Made by a program: the position numbers and the translations under genes. DNA of 64,000 nt from JAVBJV01 sp031546815 (lineage in GTDB: Bacteria; Pseudomonadota; Alphaproteobacteria; Acetobacterales; Acetobacteraceae): NCBI GenBank assembly GCA_031546815.1, contig JAVBJV010000014.1:16719-80718 (forward strand), given 5' to 3'. The stretch's first letter is position 1, and the number at the start of each line of letters is the position of its first letter. This document shows positions 41,762-51,059 of this stretch, piece after piece. A model generated the notes under the pieces. It made no database searches. It saw only the letters and a program-made list of their open reading frames with translations, and was not told the DNA's origin.

Positions 41762-43261
41762 TCAGTTCGCCTGACGACGCAGGAACGCCGGGATGTCCAG
41801 GTTATGTTCTTCCGTCTGTCCGCTACGCTGGGCGGGGCGCGACACTTCGTTGACCATTGCAGGCTCAACCCGCACCGGCTGCACGACGGGCTGCACGGCA
41901 ACCGTCGGCGTCGGGGCTTCGTGCTGCTGCGGCATGTGCGGCCGACGGATCAGGCCGGTCACCGCCTGGAACAGGTTCATGCGCGGTGCCGGCGTGGCTT
42001 CCATCGGCGACAGGCGCGGCAGCTGCACGGATGGCGCGGCCGGTTCGACCAGCTGCGGTGCGGCTTCCGCCACTTCAGCAACCTGTTCTTCTTCCTGCAC
42101 GACTTCCGTCATTGGCGGCACAATAACCGGCGTCGGCGCGGAAACAGGCGCCGCGTTCATCGCCACGATCTGCATCGCCGCCTGCTGCATCGGTGCATGC
42201 ACAACGCCCGGACGCGCGATCGGCGCTGCCACGGCCACAGCCGCACCACCACCCATCGCCACCAGCTTCGGACGCGGCATTTCGGCTTCGTCAGCCTTGA
42301 TCCCCGTCGCCACGATCGACACGCGAATACGCCCATTCATCGATTCATCAACCGACGACCCGAAGATGATGTTCGCTTCTTCGTCGATTTCCTGACGGAT
42401 ACGGTTGGCCGCGGCGTCAACTTCCATGATCCCCATATCGAGACCACCCGAGATGTTGATCAGCACGCCCTGCGCACCGCGCATCGACGAATCTTCCAGC
42501 AGCGGGTTGCTGATGGCGGCTTCGGCAGCCTTGATGGCGCGATCTTCGCCCTCGGCTTCGCCGGTGCCCATCATCGCCTTGCCCATTTCTGCCATCACCG
42601 AACGGATGTCCGCGAAGTCGAGGTTGATCAGACCCGGATTCACCATCAGGTCGGTCACGCCGCGCACGCCCACGTACAGGACGCTGTTCGACATCTCGAA
42701 CGCTTCCAGATAGGTGGTCTTCTCGTTTGCCTTGCGGAAAAGGTTCTGGTTCGGGATCACGATCAGCGTATCGACGTACTGCTGCAGTTCCTCAATCCCC
42801 GCTTCCGCGGCCTTGCGACGGCGCACACCTTCGAAGTCGAAGGGCTTCGTCACCACGCCGACCGTCAGAATGCCGCGTTCACGTGCCATGCGCGCGATGA
42901 TCGGCGCGGCGCCCGTGCCCGTGCCACCACCCATGCCCGCCGCCACGAACACCATGTGCGCGCCATCCATGTGACGCGCGAGTTCTTCCGCCGCTTCTTC
43001 CGCCGCACCGCGTCCGATCTCGGGCTTGCCACCAGCACCCAGACCCTGCGTCAGGTGCGGGCCAAGCTGGATGCGGCGTTCCGCACGCGAACGCACCAGC
43101 GACTGCGCGTCGGTGTTGGCCACAACGAAGTCGACGCCATCAAGACCCATCTTGATCATGTTATCGACTGCATTGGTCCCACCACCGCCGACACCGATTA
43201 CCGAGATGCGGGGCGTGAAATCCGTATGTGCAGTCTGTGGGATGGTGAGGTTCAGGGTCAT
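41762..43261 (-). CDS. ftsZ: Cell division protein FtsZ
   Basis: 499 residues. FtsZ is the tubulin homologue that forms the Z-ring. The GTP-binding loop GGGGTNA is at residues 25-31, and the tubulin signature GGGTGTG is intact (AAGMGGGTGTGAAPIIARMA). After the globular domain a long linker, rich in Ala, Val, Pro and Gln, leads to a C-terminal peptide DIPAFLRRQ that binds FtsA and other partners. The linker is longer than in E. coli, as often in alphaproteobacteria. It follows ftsA with a 136-nt gap, in which only a GGAG RBS and no convincing promoter are visible. Confidence 0.97.
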   Translation of the reverse strand: MTLNLTIPQTAHTDFTPRISVIGVGGGGTNAVDNMIKMGLDGVDFVVANTDAQSLVRSRAERRIQLGPHLTQGLGAGGKPEIGRGAAEEAAEELARHMDGAHMVFVAAGMGGGTGTGAAPIIARMARERGILTVGVVTKPFDFEGVRRRKAAEAGIEELQQYVDTLIVIPNQNLFRKANEKTTYLEAFEMSNSVLYVGVRGVTDLMVNPGLINLDFADIRSVMAEMGKAMMGTGEAEGEDRAIKAAEAAISNPLLEDSSMRGAQGVLINISGGLDMGIMEVDAAANRIRQEIDEEANIIFGSSVDESMNGRIRVSIVATGIKADEAEMPRPKLVAMGGGAAVAVAAPIARPGVVHAPMQQAAMQIVAMNAAPVSAPTPVIVPPMTEVVQEEEQVAEVAEAAPQLVEPAAPSVQLPRLSPMEATPAPRMNLFQAVTGLIRRPHMPQQHEAPTPTVAVQPVVQPVRVEPAMVNEVSRPAQRSGQTEEHNLDIPAFLRRQAN

Positions 43262-43397
43262 TGTGCGGGCTCCAGACAGCGGGCTGAATTCTTTCGGCGG
43301 CGAAGATTCTTTTCTGCGTTACCGACTCGCCCGTAGCCGGGGCAAGAGCTTATTGTCGAGATTGTACGGTCAGCGCGATTTTCTTGTGTCATGCCCA

Positions 43398-44702
43398 TCA
43401 CACCCTCTCTTTCAGCCAGTTGATAACCCGACGCCATGTGCCCGGACGCTGATTGGTCATCAGGTCCACATCATGCAGAATATGTCCTTCACCCGCCGCC
43501 CAGCGCAGCAGTCCGGCAGCAACGGCAAACGCAGGCCCCGACGCTGAGTCGGGCATGCCGCGCAACCCAAGCGGACGCCCCAGACGCACCTCGCGCCCCA
43601 GAATGCGCGCCGCCATATCACGCACGCCTACCAGCTGACTGCCACCACCGGTCAGCACCACGCGCGCATTGGCGCGACTCATGCCCGACGATTCCAGACG
43701 GTCCTTCAGCAGCTCGAACGTTTCTTCAAGACGGGGACGAATCACATTCACCACCATTGTGCGCGGCACCTTGGCGATGTGGTGCTCTTCCTCGCCCACC
43801 AGCGGCACAGCCAGCAATTCGCGCGCGTCGTCCGGGCTTTCCTGCACGCCGCCATACAGCGTCTTCATACGCTCGGCGTGCGCCACCGTGGTGGAGAGCA
43901 CACGCGCCAGATCGTTGGTGACATGCATGCCGCCGACAGGGATCTGCGCCGTGTGGAGCGGTTGCCCCTCACTGTAGACCGCAAGGCTGGTGGTGCCGCC
44001 ACCCATGTCGATCACCACCGCACCCAGTTCACGCTCGTCCTCGACCAGCGCTGACAAACCAGCAGCCAACGGAGCAGAGACCAGTTCGGCGATATCCAGA
44101 TCGCACCGGGAAATGCAGATCCCCAGATTGCGCAACGCCGTGTCGCTGGCGTCCACCACATGCAGGCGCGCGCTCAGCGTATCGCAGTGCAGCCCGCGCG
44201 GGTCCAGAACGCGCACGGTTTCATCCGCCGAAAACGACAGCGGGATCGAATGGATCATCCCGCGCCCTTCGCTGGCGGCACGCGCCCGGCCCTCACCCAC
44301 GATGCGACGCAGATCGCTCTCATCCACGGCGCGGCCACCCACGGGCCACTGCACATTGAACAAGCGGCTTTCCGGCCCGCCACAAGACAGGTTGAGCGTC
44401 ACCGAACGCAGGCGCGTATCAGCCATTTCCTCAGCCTGGCCGACAGCAGCGCGGATGGCCTGCACGGCTTCGTCCAGATCGGCGATACCGCCATTGCGCA
44501 CCCCACGGCTGCGCTGCCAGCCGAAGCCAAGCACACGCAGGGTGCCATCGCTCTCGCCACGCCCGATCAGGCAGGCAATCTTGGTGCTGCCAACATCGAC
44601 AACACCGAACGGTCCGCTGCGCAGCACACGCTTGCGCGGCGCTTCTCCCATGTCGGTCAGCGGCGGCGCGGGGCGGCGGGAAGCTGCAAGATCGCTCATC
44701 AT
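43398..44702 (-). CDS. ftsA: Cell division protein FtsA
   Basis: 434 residues. This actin-like protein tethers FtsZ to the membrane. ATP-binding segments GPFGVVDVGSTKIACLIG and GAVVIDMGGGTTSLAVYSEG are clear. The C-terminal amphipathic helix (WRRVINWLKERV) is the membrane-targeting sequence. The N-terminal 28 residues before GPFGVVDV are an extra low-complexity tail. The tandem ATG at 44702/44699 gives two possible starts. It is followed by ftsZ and lies 6 nt after ftsQ, as usual for the dcw cluster. Confidence 0.95.
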   Translation of the reverse strand: MMSDLAASRRPAPPLTDMGEAPRKRVLRSGPFGVVDVGSTKIACLIGRGESDGTLRVLGFGWQRSRGVRNGGIADLDEAVQAIRAAVGQAEEMADTRLRSVTLNLSCGGPESRLFNVQWPVGGRAVDESDLRRIVGEGRARAASEGRGMIHSIPLSFSADETVRVLDPRGLHCDTLSARLHVVDASDTALRNLGICISRCDLDIAELVSAPLAAGLSALVEDERELGAVVIDMGGGTTSLAVYSEGQPLHTAQIPVGGMHVTNDLARVLSTTVAHAERMKTLYGGVQESPDDARELLAVPLVGEEEHHIAKVPRTMVVNVIRPRLEETFELLKDRLESSGMSRANARVVLTGGGSQLVGVRDMAARILGREVRLGRPLGLRGMPDSASGPAFAVAAGLLRWAAGEGHILHDVDLMTNQRPGTWRRVINWLKERV

Positions 44703-44708
44703 TCCCCC

Positions 44709-45554
44709 CTATACCGGCCGGCGCTGTACGCTGGAGCCAGACGCCGGAGATTCACTGCGCGGACGCAGAACCATCCGATCCGGCAGACGCATATCGATGC
44801 TGCTCAACGGCCGGGCCAGCACGCCTTCGCGCTGGTCGATCTCCAGCAGGCGCTGCAGTGCCGCGTCTTCGTGCCCTTCCGGCAGCATGATATCCACGCC
44901 CGACTCAAGGCTGAGGTTCCAACGCCGTTCGGACACACGCACCAACGCCTTCACACGTCCCTGGATCGCTGGGTAATGACCCAGCAGCTGCAACAGTTTC
45001 TCGGCATGCATCGGCGCACCCGCCCCCACGACCAGCGGCAGGTTCGAGAATGCACCGATATTCTCCGCTTCAATCGCATGGCCCGACCGGTCGATCAGCG
45101 TATAGCGACCATTATTCTGCCAGACCGCGAACGGCGCACGCTCGACGATGCGCACAACCAGCGTTCCGGGCAGCACGCGCTCGACCGAGGCGGATTCCAC
45201 CCAGGACAGCGTTTCGACCCGTTCGCGGATTTCCGTGGGGGATACAGAGAAGATCGACGCGCCAATTGGCGCGGACACCGCCGCATGCAGCAAGGGTTCC
45301 GGCGTCAGGTTGCGCCCTTCGTAGCGGATCTCGCGCACGCTGAGGCCAGCGGCCGCGGTCAGGCGGTTCACGCCCTGCCCAATATGCCCGCTGGGGTCGG
45401 CCGACTGCACCAGCAGCACCATGCCGCCAATCACCAGCACACCGGCCAGAATTGGCAGACCGAAGCGCAAATTCTTGCGCTGGCGCTTGAAAAACAGGCG
45501 CAGTCTGCCGGGGCGATCCTGCTTCTTGCGGCGGCTTGTGCTCACGCGTCGCAT
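44709..45554 (-). CDS. ftsQ: Cell division protein FtsQ
   Basis: 281 residues. FtsQ is a bitopic membrane protein that connects early and late division proteins. A basic N-terminus (RRKKQDRPGRLRLFFKRQRK) precedes a transmembrane helix at about residues 32-52. The POTRA domain follows (LSVREIRYEGRNLTPEPLLHAAVSAPIGASIFSV). The FtsQ domain comes next (WVESASVERVLPGTLVVRIVERAPFAVWQ). A GGAG precedes the ATG at 9-nt spacing. The 5' end overlaps the ddl stop by 13 nt. Confidence 0.94.
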   Translation of the reverse strand: MRRVSTSRRKKQDRPGRLRLFFKRQRKNLRFGLPILAGVLVIGGMVLLVQSADPSGHIGQGVNRLTAAAGLSVREIRYEGRNLTPEPLLHAAVSAPIGASIFSVSPTEIRERVETLSWVESASVERVLPGTLVVRIVERAPFAVWQNNGRYTLIDRSGHAIEAENIGAFSNLPLVVGAGAPMHAEKLLQLLGHYPAIQGRVKALVRVSERRWNLSLESGVDIMLPEGHEDAALQRLLEIDQREGVLARPLSSIDMRLPDRMVLRPRSESPASGSSVQRRPV

Positions 45555-46471
45555 CGGGCGTTCTCCACCATCCAGGCACAGAGTTGCGAAAAGGAAAGAC
45601 CCAGATACGCGGCCTGTTCCGGAGCCAGAGACGTCGCCGTCATGCCGGGCTGCGTGTTGACTTCCAGCACATACAGCTTGCCGGGTTCACCCGCCGTATC
45701 GTCGTAGCGGAAGTCGGTGCGCGACACACCACGGCAGCCCAGCGCACGATGCGCCTGCAGTGCCAGTTCCATCGCCTGTGCATACACGTCCGGGTGGATC
45801 TGCGCGGGGATTACGTGCGCGCTGCCGCCTGCCGCATACTTCGCATCGTAGTCGTAGAACACGTGACCGGTGTCGATCTCGGTCACCGCCAGCGGCTTGT
45901 CATCCATCACCGCAACCGTCAGTTCGCGCCCGGGGATGAAGGTTTCGGCCAGCGCTTCCGCGCCATACGTCCAGCTCTCGACAATCTTCGGGCGGCGGTT
46001 ATCGCCCGCGCGCACAATATGCACACCAACCGAAGACCCTTCGTTGATCGGCTTCACCACATAGGGCAGCGGCAGAGGATCGCCCTGCATCAACGACGCA
46101 ACTTCAATCACCCGGCCAGCGGGCACCGGCAGACCGGCTGACGCCAGCACGGCCTTCGCCGTCACCTTGTCCATCGCCAGGGCCGAGGCACGCACGCCGG
46201 AATGCGTATACGGAATCCGCAGCCATTCCAGCACGCCCTGAATCGTCCCGTCCTCGCCGAAACGGCCATGCAGCGCGTTGAACACCGCATCCGGGCGCGG
46301 GGTGAGCGCGGCAATCACCTGCGTGATATCGGCGTTCACCTCGACCGGCGTCACATCGTACCCGGCTTCACGCAGGGCAACGACAACCTGCTTGCCGCTG
46401 TTCAGACTGACCTCGCGCTCGGCCGAGATGCCGCCATACAGAACTGCAACGCGTTTCTTTGAAATCGTCAT
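45542..46471 (-). CDS. ddl: D-alanine-D-alanine ligase
   Basis: About 309 residues. It joins two D-Ala residues for the lipid II stem peptide. The ATP-grasp fold is present: VAVLYGGISAEREVSLNSG, RIPYTHSGVRASALAMDKVTAKAVL and the C-terminal YDYDAKYAAGGSAHVIPA and EVNTQPGMTATSL. A TTG at 46483 is also in frame, but ATG 46471 with GAGG before it is preferred. It follows murB directly: the two genes are 1 nt apart (murB stop at 46473). Confidence 0.95.
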   Translation of the reverse strand: MTISKKRVAVLYGGISAEREVSLNSGKQVVVALREAGYDVTPVEVNADITQVIAALTPRPDAVFNALHGRFGEDGTIQGVLEWLRIPYTHSGVRASALAMDKVTAKAVLASAGLPVPAGRVIEVASLMQGDPLPLPYVVKPINEGSSVGVHIVRAGDNRRPKIVESWTYGAEALAETFIPGRELTVAVMDDKPLAVTEIDTGHVFYDYDAKYAAGGSAHVIPAQIHPDVYAQAMELALQAHRALGCRGVSRTDFRYDDTAGEPGKLYVLEVNTQPGMTATSLAPEQAAYLGLSFSQLCAWMVENARCDA

Positions 46472-46472
46472 A

Positions 46473-47408
46473 TCAAACCTCAACCTTCGACGCGGGCACG
46501 CCCACGCGGCGGATTTCCCATTCGAGCATCACGCCCGATGTTGCATGCACGCGGCGGCGAACTTCCTCGCCCAACCCCTCGATATCGGCCGCAGTGGCTG
46601 CACCGCGGTTCAGCAGGAAATTGCAGTGCAGTTCGCTGACCTGCGCATCACCCAGCGCCAGACCGCGGCAGCCGGCCGCATCGATCAGGTCCCACGCCTT
46701 CATCCCGTCCGGATTGCGGAACGTGGATCCGCCCGTGCGTGCGCGCACAGGCTGCGAGGCCTCACGCTTGCTACGGATCTCGCCCATACGCGCAGCAATG
46801 GCTGTCGGTTCTCCGGGCTGCGCACGCAACCGCGCCCGCACCACCACCGCACACGGCGGCAACGTCGCGTGCCGATACGACAACGACAGCGCCGAGGCAG
46901 GCATACGGTGCAGGCTGCCATCACGCGCGACGATTTCCACCCAGTCGAGCACCGCCGCCATGTCGCTGCCATATGCGCCCGCATTCATCGCCACGGCACC
47001 ACCGATCGCACCGGGAATGCCGGACAGAAACTCCAGCCCAGTCAGTCCGGCTTCGGCGGCATGTTCGGCAACCGTGGCATCCAGGGCAGCGGCTCCGGAG
47101 ATCACGCCGTCTTCTTCCACCACCACATCGCCAAACCCGCGCGCCAGACGGATCACCACGCCGGGCACACCACCATCGCGGATAATCATGTTCGAGGCCG
47201 CGCTGATCACCAGCACCGGAATCTCCAGCGGCAACGCACGCAGCAGCGTGGACAGGTCGTCCACATCCGCCGGACGCACCAGCACTTCCGCCGCGCCGCC
47301 AACGCGGAACCAGGTGAACGGCGCCAACGGCGCCTGCACCGCAACACGCCCACGCAGGGACGGCAGCATGCTCACCAGATTTGTGTCGGCGAATGCGGCT
47401 GTCATCAT
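46473..47408 (-). CDS. murB: UDP-N-acetylenolpyruvoylglucosamine reductase MurB
   Basis: About 311 residues. It reduces UDP-GlcNAc-enolpyruvate to UDP-MurNAc with NADPH and FAD. The FAD-binding N-terminal domain is FTWFRVGGAAEVLVRPAD, with AASNMIIRDGGVPGVVIRLA. The catalytic and substrate segments SGIPGAIGGAVAMNAGAYG and RTGGSTFRNPDGMKAWDLIDAAGCRGLALGDAQVSELHCNF are conserved. The frame is open to 47504, but the ATG at 47408 overlaps the murC stop (ATGA) and starts the homology. Confidence 0.95.
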   Translation of the reverse strand: MMTAAFADTNLVSMLPSLRGRVAVQAPLAPFTWFRVGGAAEVLVRPADVDDLSTLLRALPLEIPVLVISAASNMIIRDGGVPGVVIRLARGFGDVVVEEDGVISGAAALDATVAEHAAEAGLTGLEFLSGIPGAIGGAVAMNAGAYGSDMAAVLDWVEIVARDGSLHRMPASALSLSYRHATLPPCAVVVRARLRAQPGEPTAIAARMGEIRSKREASQPVRARTGGSTFRNPDGMKAWDLIDAAGCRGLALGDAQVSELHCNFLLNRGAATAADIEGLGEEVRRRVHATSGVMLEWEIRRVGVPASKVEV

Positions 47409-48835
47409 TTGCCACCACCGCGCTTGTTCTGGGTGGCGAAATGCTGTGTCAGCTGTTCCGGCAACGCATGCGCCCACTGGGTGATGTTCCCGGCACCCAG
47501 ACATACGACAAAATCACCCGACGACGCGATCGAACCAATCATCTCGGGCAGATGCGCCGGGTCCTGCAACGGCACCACACGGCGATGCCCGCGCGCGCGC
47601 AGACCTTCGACCAAAGCGTCGCGGTCCACGCCGGGGATCGGCGCTTCACCGGCGGGATAAACGTCCGCCACCACCACGGTGCCTGCATCGTTCATGCAGG
47701 TGCAGAAATCCTCGAACAGCGATTGCAGGCGCGTGTAGCGATGCGGTTGCACCACGGCGATCACGTCGCGCGCGCCGGCCTGCCGGGCCGCATGCAACAC
47801 GGCGGAAATTTCCACCGGGTGATGCCCGTAATCGTCAATCACCGTGATGCCGTTTGCCTCCCCGGTCTTGGTGAAGCGGCGCTTCACGCCCTTGAACGAC
47901 GCCAGTGCCGAACGGATGGCGTGTTCGGGCACGCCGATTTCCATCCCGATGGCAATCGCGGCCAGCGCGTTCTGCACATTGTGCCGCCCCAGCATCGGCA
48001 GGCGGAACGGGCCAAGCGTGCGCGAGCGACCGGTGGCGCGGTCGCTGTAGACAACCTCGAACGTGGCGCCCAGACGGTCGGTCAGCACCTTGTCGGCGCG
48101 CACATCTGCCTGCGGCGAGAACCCGTATGTAATCACGCGCCGGTCTGCCAGATGCGGGATCATCGCCTGCACATCATGATGGTCGATGCACAGCACCGCG
48201 AAACCGTAGAATGGAATGCTGGACACAAACTGCTGATAGGCACGGCGCATGGCCTCGCCCGTGCCCCAATGGTCCAGATGTTCGGGGTCCATGTTGGTGA
48301 CCACGGCGATCACGGCGGGCAGTTGCAGGAAAGACCCGTCGCTCTCGTCGGCTTCCACCACCATCCATTCACCTTCGCCCAGGCGCGTGTTGCTGCCATA
48401 GGCGTTGATGATGCCGCCGTTGATCACCGTCGGGTCCATGCTGTCGAGCACCGCCGCCACCAGACTTGTCGTGGTGGTCTTGCCGTGCGTGCCGCCGATC
48501 GCGATGCCCCATTTCAGGCGCATGAGTTCAGCCAGCATTTCCGCACGCCTTACCACCGGGATCATCCGTTCACGCGCTGCCATTACTTCGGGGTTGTCGC
48601 GCTTCACAGCGGTGGAGGTCACCACCACCTGCGCATTGCCCAGATTGGCGGCGTCGTGCCCGATCATCACGTTGATCCCGGCCTCGCGCAGACGGGCAAC
48701 ATTGTAATTGTCCGAAATATCGCTGCCCTGCACCGAATAGCCGAGGTTGCTCAGCACCTCGGCGATCCCCGACATGCCGATCCCGCCGATACCGACGAAA
48801 TGAATGGTTCCAATGGAAAGAGGCATCGCTCTCAT
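47405..48835 (-). CDS. murC: UDP-N-acetylmuramate-L-alanine ligase MurC
   Basis: About 476 residues. It adds L-alanine to UDP-MurNAc in an ATP-dependent way. The Rossmann motif is IHFVGIGGIGMSGIAEVL; the ATP loop is GTHGKTTTTSLV; the later segment VFVVEADESDGSFL is degenerate only in spelling (MVVEADESDGSF in this protein). The C-terminal Mur ligase domain ends before the murB start. ATG 48835 (MRAMPL) overlaps the murG stop as ATGA; ATG 48826 is an alternative. Confidence 0.95.
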   Translation of the reverse strand: MRAMPLSIGTIHFVGIGGIGMSGIAEVLSNLGYSVQGSDISDNYNVARLREAGINVMIGHDAANLGNAQVVVTSTAVKRDNPEVMAARERMIPVVRRAEMLAELMRLKWGIAIGGTHGKTTTTSLVAAVLDSMDPTVINGGIINAYGSNTRLGEGEWMVVEADESDGSFLQLPAVIAVVTNMDPEHLDHWGTGEAMRRAYQQFVSSIPFYGFAVLCIDHHDVQAMIPHLADRRVITYGFSPQADVRADKVLTDRLGATFEVVYSDRATGRSRTLGPFRLPMLGRHNVQNALAAIAIGMEIGVPEHAIRSALASFKGVKRRFTKTGEANGITVIDDYGHHPVEISAVLHAARQAGARDVIAVVQPHRYTRLQSLFEDFCTCMNDAGTVVVADVYPAGEAPIPGVDRDALVEGLRARGHRRVVPLQDPAHLPEMIGSIASSGDFVVCLGAGNITQWAHALPEQLTQHFATQNKRGGGK

Positions 48836-49944
48836 GCGCGGGTCTCCTGTTGTGCCAGCGCGAGAACAAGGTCGGCCAGGCGTTCTGCCGCATCCACGCA
48901 CCCCAGACGGAGCGCGGCTTCTGCTGCACGGTTCAAGGTTGCGGGATCTGCCAGCGCATCTTCCAGACGCGCGGCCAATACCGCGGAGGTAAATTCGGAT
49001 TGCGGCATCAGCCACGCACCGCCGACATGCGCCAGCGCGCGTGCATTCGCCGTCTGATGATCGTCGATCGCGTGCGGCAGCGGCACCAGGATCGAGGGTC
49101 GCCCCACGGCCGCCAGTTCCGCCACGGTGGAAGCACCGGCGCGCGCGATCACCAGATGTGCCTCGGCCAGCTTCACGGCGATGTCGCTGAAGAACGGCGC
49201 CAGTTCGGCCTGAATGCCAGACGCATCATATGCCGCGCGTACACGTTCGATGTCCTCGGTGCGGCATTGCTGCACCACGCGCAGGCGCTGCTTCTGCTCC
49301 ACCGGCAGCGCGGCCAGAGCATCGGGCACGATGTCGCTGAACACGCGCGCGCCAAGCGAGCCACCCAGCACCAGCACATGGAACGCCGTGCTTGCCACAG
49401 GTTCGTCGTACGCCTGCCCGGCCAGCACGCTGATCTCGGGGCGCACGGGATTGCCGGTCACCACCACTTTCTTGCGGGCCGCATCGCTGAGTGCCGCCGT
49501 TTCGGGGAAGCTCAGCGCGATCTTGTCGGCCCAGCGCACCAGAACGCGATTGGCGCGCCCCAGCACGGCGTTCTGTTCGTGCAGCACAACCGGCGGCGCA
49601 TTGCCCAACAAGCGCGTTGCCGTCAGCGGCGCGAATGACGGATAACCACCAAACCCCACCACAGCCGAGGGTCGCATCCGCGCCAGAATGGACCGCGCCT
49701 GAAAGACCCCGGCGAACAACCCGATGGCCCCGTTCGCCGCACGCAGCACGCCGCGCCCGGCGATACCCGCGCCACGGATGATGAACTTCTCGCTGTCGGC
49801 AAAAACTTCGGAATGGATCTCGGCACGACGCTGGTCGGTCATCAGTGCAACCCGCGCGCCACGCTTCAGCAGGCTGGACGCCAGAGCTTCCGCCGGGAAG
49901 AAATGTCCACCGGTGCCACCGGCTGCGATGACGATGGGTCTCAT
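48832..49944 (-). CDS. murG: Undecaprenyldiphospho-muramoylpentapeptide beta-N-acetylglucosaminyltransferase MurG
   Basis: 370 residues. It transfers GlcNAc to lipid I to give lipid II at the inner leaflet of the membrane. The N-terminal glycine loop is AAGGTGGHFFPAEALA, with a GSLGAR donor-binding loop and EFTSAVLAARL near the C-terminus. The acceptor motif with the hydrophobic patch around GLFAGVFQARSILARMRPS is also typical. The start overlaps the ftsW stop by 4 nt. Confidence 0.95.
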   Translation of the reverse strand: MRPIVIAAGGTGGHFFPAEALASSLLKRGARVALMTDQRRAEIHSEVFADSEKFIIRGAGIAGRGVLRAANGAIGLFAGVFQARSILARMRPSAVVGFGGYPSFAPLTATRLLGNAPPVVLHEQNAVLGRANRVLVRWADKIALSFPETAALSDAARKKVVVTGNPVRPEISVLAGQAYDEPVASTAFHVLVLGGSLGARVFSDIVPDALAALPVEQKQRLRVVQQCRTEDIERVRAAYDASGIQAELAPFFSDIAVKLAEAHLVIARAGASTVAELAAVGRPSILVPLPHAIDDHQTANARALAHVGGAWLMPQSEFTSAVLAARLEDALADPATLNRAAEAALRLGCVDAAERLADLVLALAQQETRA

Positions 49945-51059
49945 TCGATGTCCCCATGATAACGACGCCGCGTGAGGGCCAGCAGCATGCCCATCCCCAG
50001 CGCAATCGCGAACACACTCGACCCACCATACGACACGAAAGGCAGCGTCATCCCCTTGGTCGGGATCAGGTGCAGGCTGGACGCCATGTTCACAAACGCC
50101 TGCAACCCGAATGCCGTCAGCAGGCCGGTCGAGGCGAACACGACGAACAGGTCGTTCTCCTGCAACATTCGCAGAAAGCCGCGCAGCACGATGAAGGCGA
50201 ACAGTCCCAGGATCAGCAGACAGATGATCAGGCCGAACTCTTCACCCACCACGGCGAATACAAAATCCGCATGCGCATCGGGCAGCACGTCTTTCACACG
50301 CCCCTCGCCCGGGCCACGGCCCAGCAGGCCGCCATTGCCGAATGCTTCCAGCGCTGTCGTCACCTGATAGTTATCGCCCGCCGCCGGGTCCAGAAAGCGG
50401 TGCACGCGCGACTGCACATGCGGGAACACCAGATACGCCGTGAACGCCACGCCCGCACCCAGCACGCCCAGCGATCCCACCCACAGCATGTTCAGCCCGC
50501 CGATCACCAGCTGCGCAAAGAACATTGCCGTCACAATCGCCAACATGCCGATATCGGGCTGCGACTTCAGCAGCAGCGCAATCACCAGATACACCGCGCC
50601 CGCCACCCAGGCGCCCGGGAAGCTGGACCGTTTACCTTCCGCCATCAGCCAGGCCGCCACGATGGCAAAACAAGGCTTCAAAAATTCCGACGGCTGCAAG
50701 GTCAGCCCCGGCACCGATATCCAGCGCCGCGCGCCCTTGATTTCCTGCCCCATCACCAGCGTTGCCGCCGTCAGCAGCAGCGCGATGCAGCACCCAAGCA
50801 GCGCCATGCGGCGAATATCGCGCGGCGAGAGCAACGACACTGCCACCATGATCGACGCCGCCAGCGGCAGATACAGGATCTGCTTCATCACGAACGCATT
50901 GCGCGCCAGCCCGATGCGTTCGGCCACCGCGGGACTGGCGGCCAGCATCATCACGTAACCAATCCCGATCAGCGCAATCAGCGAGGCCAGTGTCCAACGG
51001 TCCACCGTCCACCACCAGCGCCCCAGCATCGAGTTATCGGAACGTGACAGAGCGGGCAT
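49941..51059 (-). CDS. ftsW: Septal peptidoglycan glycosyltransferase FtsW
   Basis: 372 residues. This SEDS-family membrane enzyme polymerises septal peptidoglycan with FtsI. It has about ten membrane helices, the first around LASLIALIGIGYVMMLAAS. The signature region GARRWISVPGLTLQPSEFLKPCFAIVAAWLMAEG and the periplasmic loop with RVHRFLDPAAGDNYQVTTALEAFGNGGLLGRGPGEG are diagnostic. The final helices contain YGGSSVFAIALGMGMLLALTRR. The start shares one base with the murD stop (TGATG). Confidence 0.95.
   Translation of the reverse strand: MPALSRSDNSMLGRWWWTVDRWTLASLIALIGIGYVMMLAASPAVAERIGLARNAFVMKQILYLPLAASIMVAVSLLSPRDIRRMALLGCCIALLLTAATLVMGQEIKGARRWISVPGLTLQPSEFLKPCFAIVAAWLMAEGKRSSFPGAWVAGAVYLVIALLLKSQPDIGMLAIVTAMFFAQLVIGGLNMLWVGSLGVLGAGVAFTAYLVFPHVQSRVHRFLDPAAGDNYQVTTALEAFGNGGLLGRGPGEGRVKDVLPDAHADFVFAVVGEEFGLIICLLILGLFAFIVLRGFLRMLQENDLFVVFASTGLLTAFGLQAFVNMASSLHLIPTKGMTLPFVSYGGSSVFAIALGMGMLLALTRRRYHGDIE

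Noticed and set aside
41804..43336. A 510-residue open frame opposite ftsZ, and similar long antisense frames over uvrD, recN, ftsI, murE and mraY
   Set aside because: Same composition bias (His/Arg-rich) with no domain match. The opposite strands encode well-recognised proteins.
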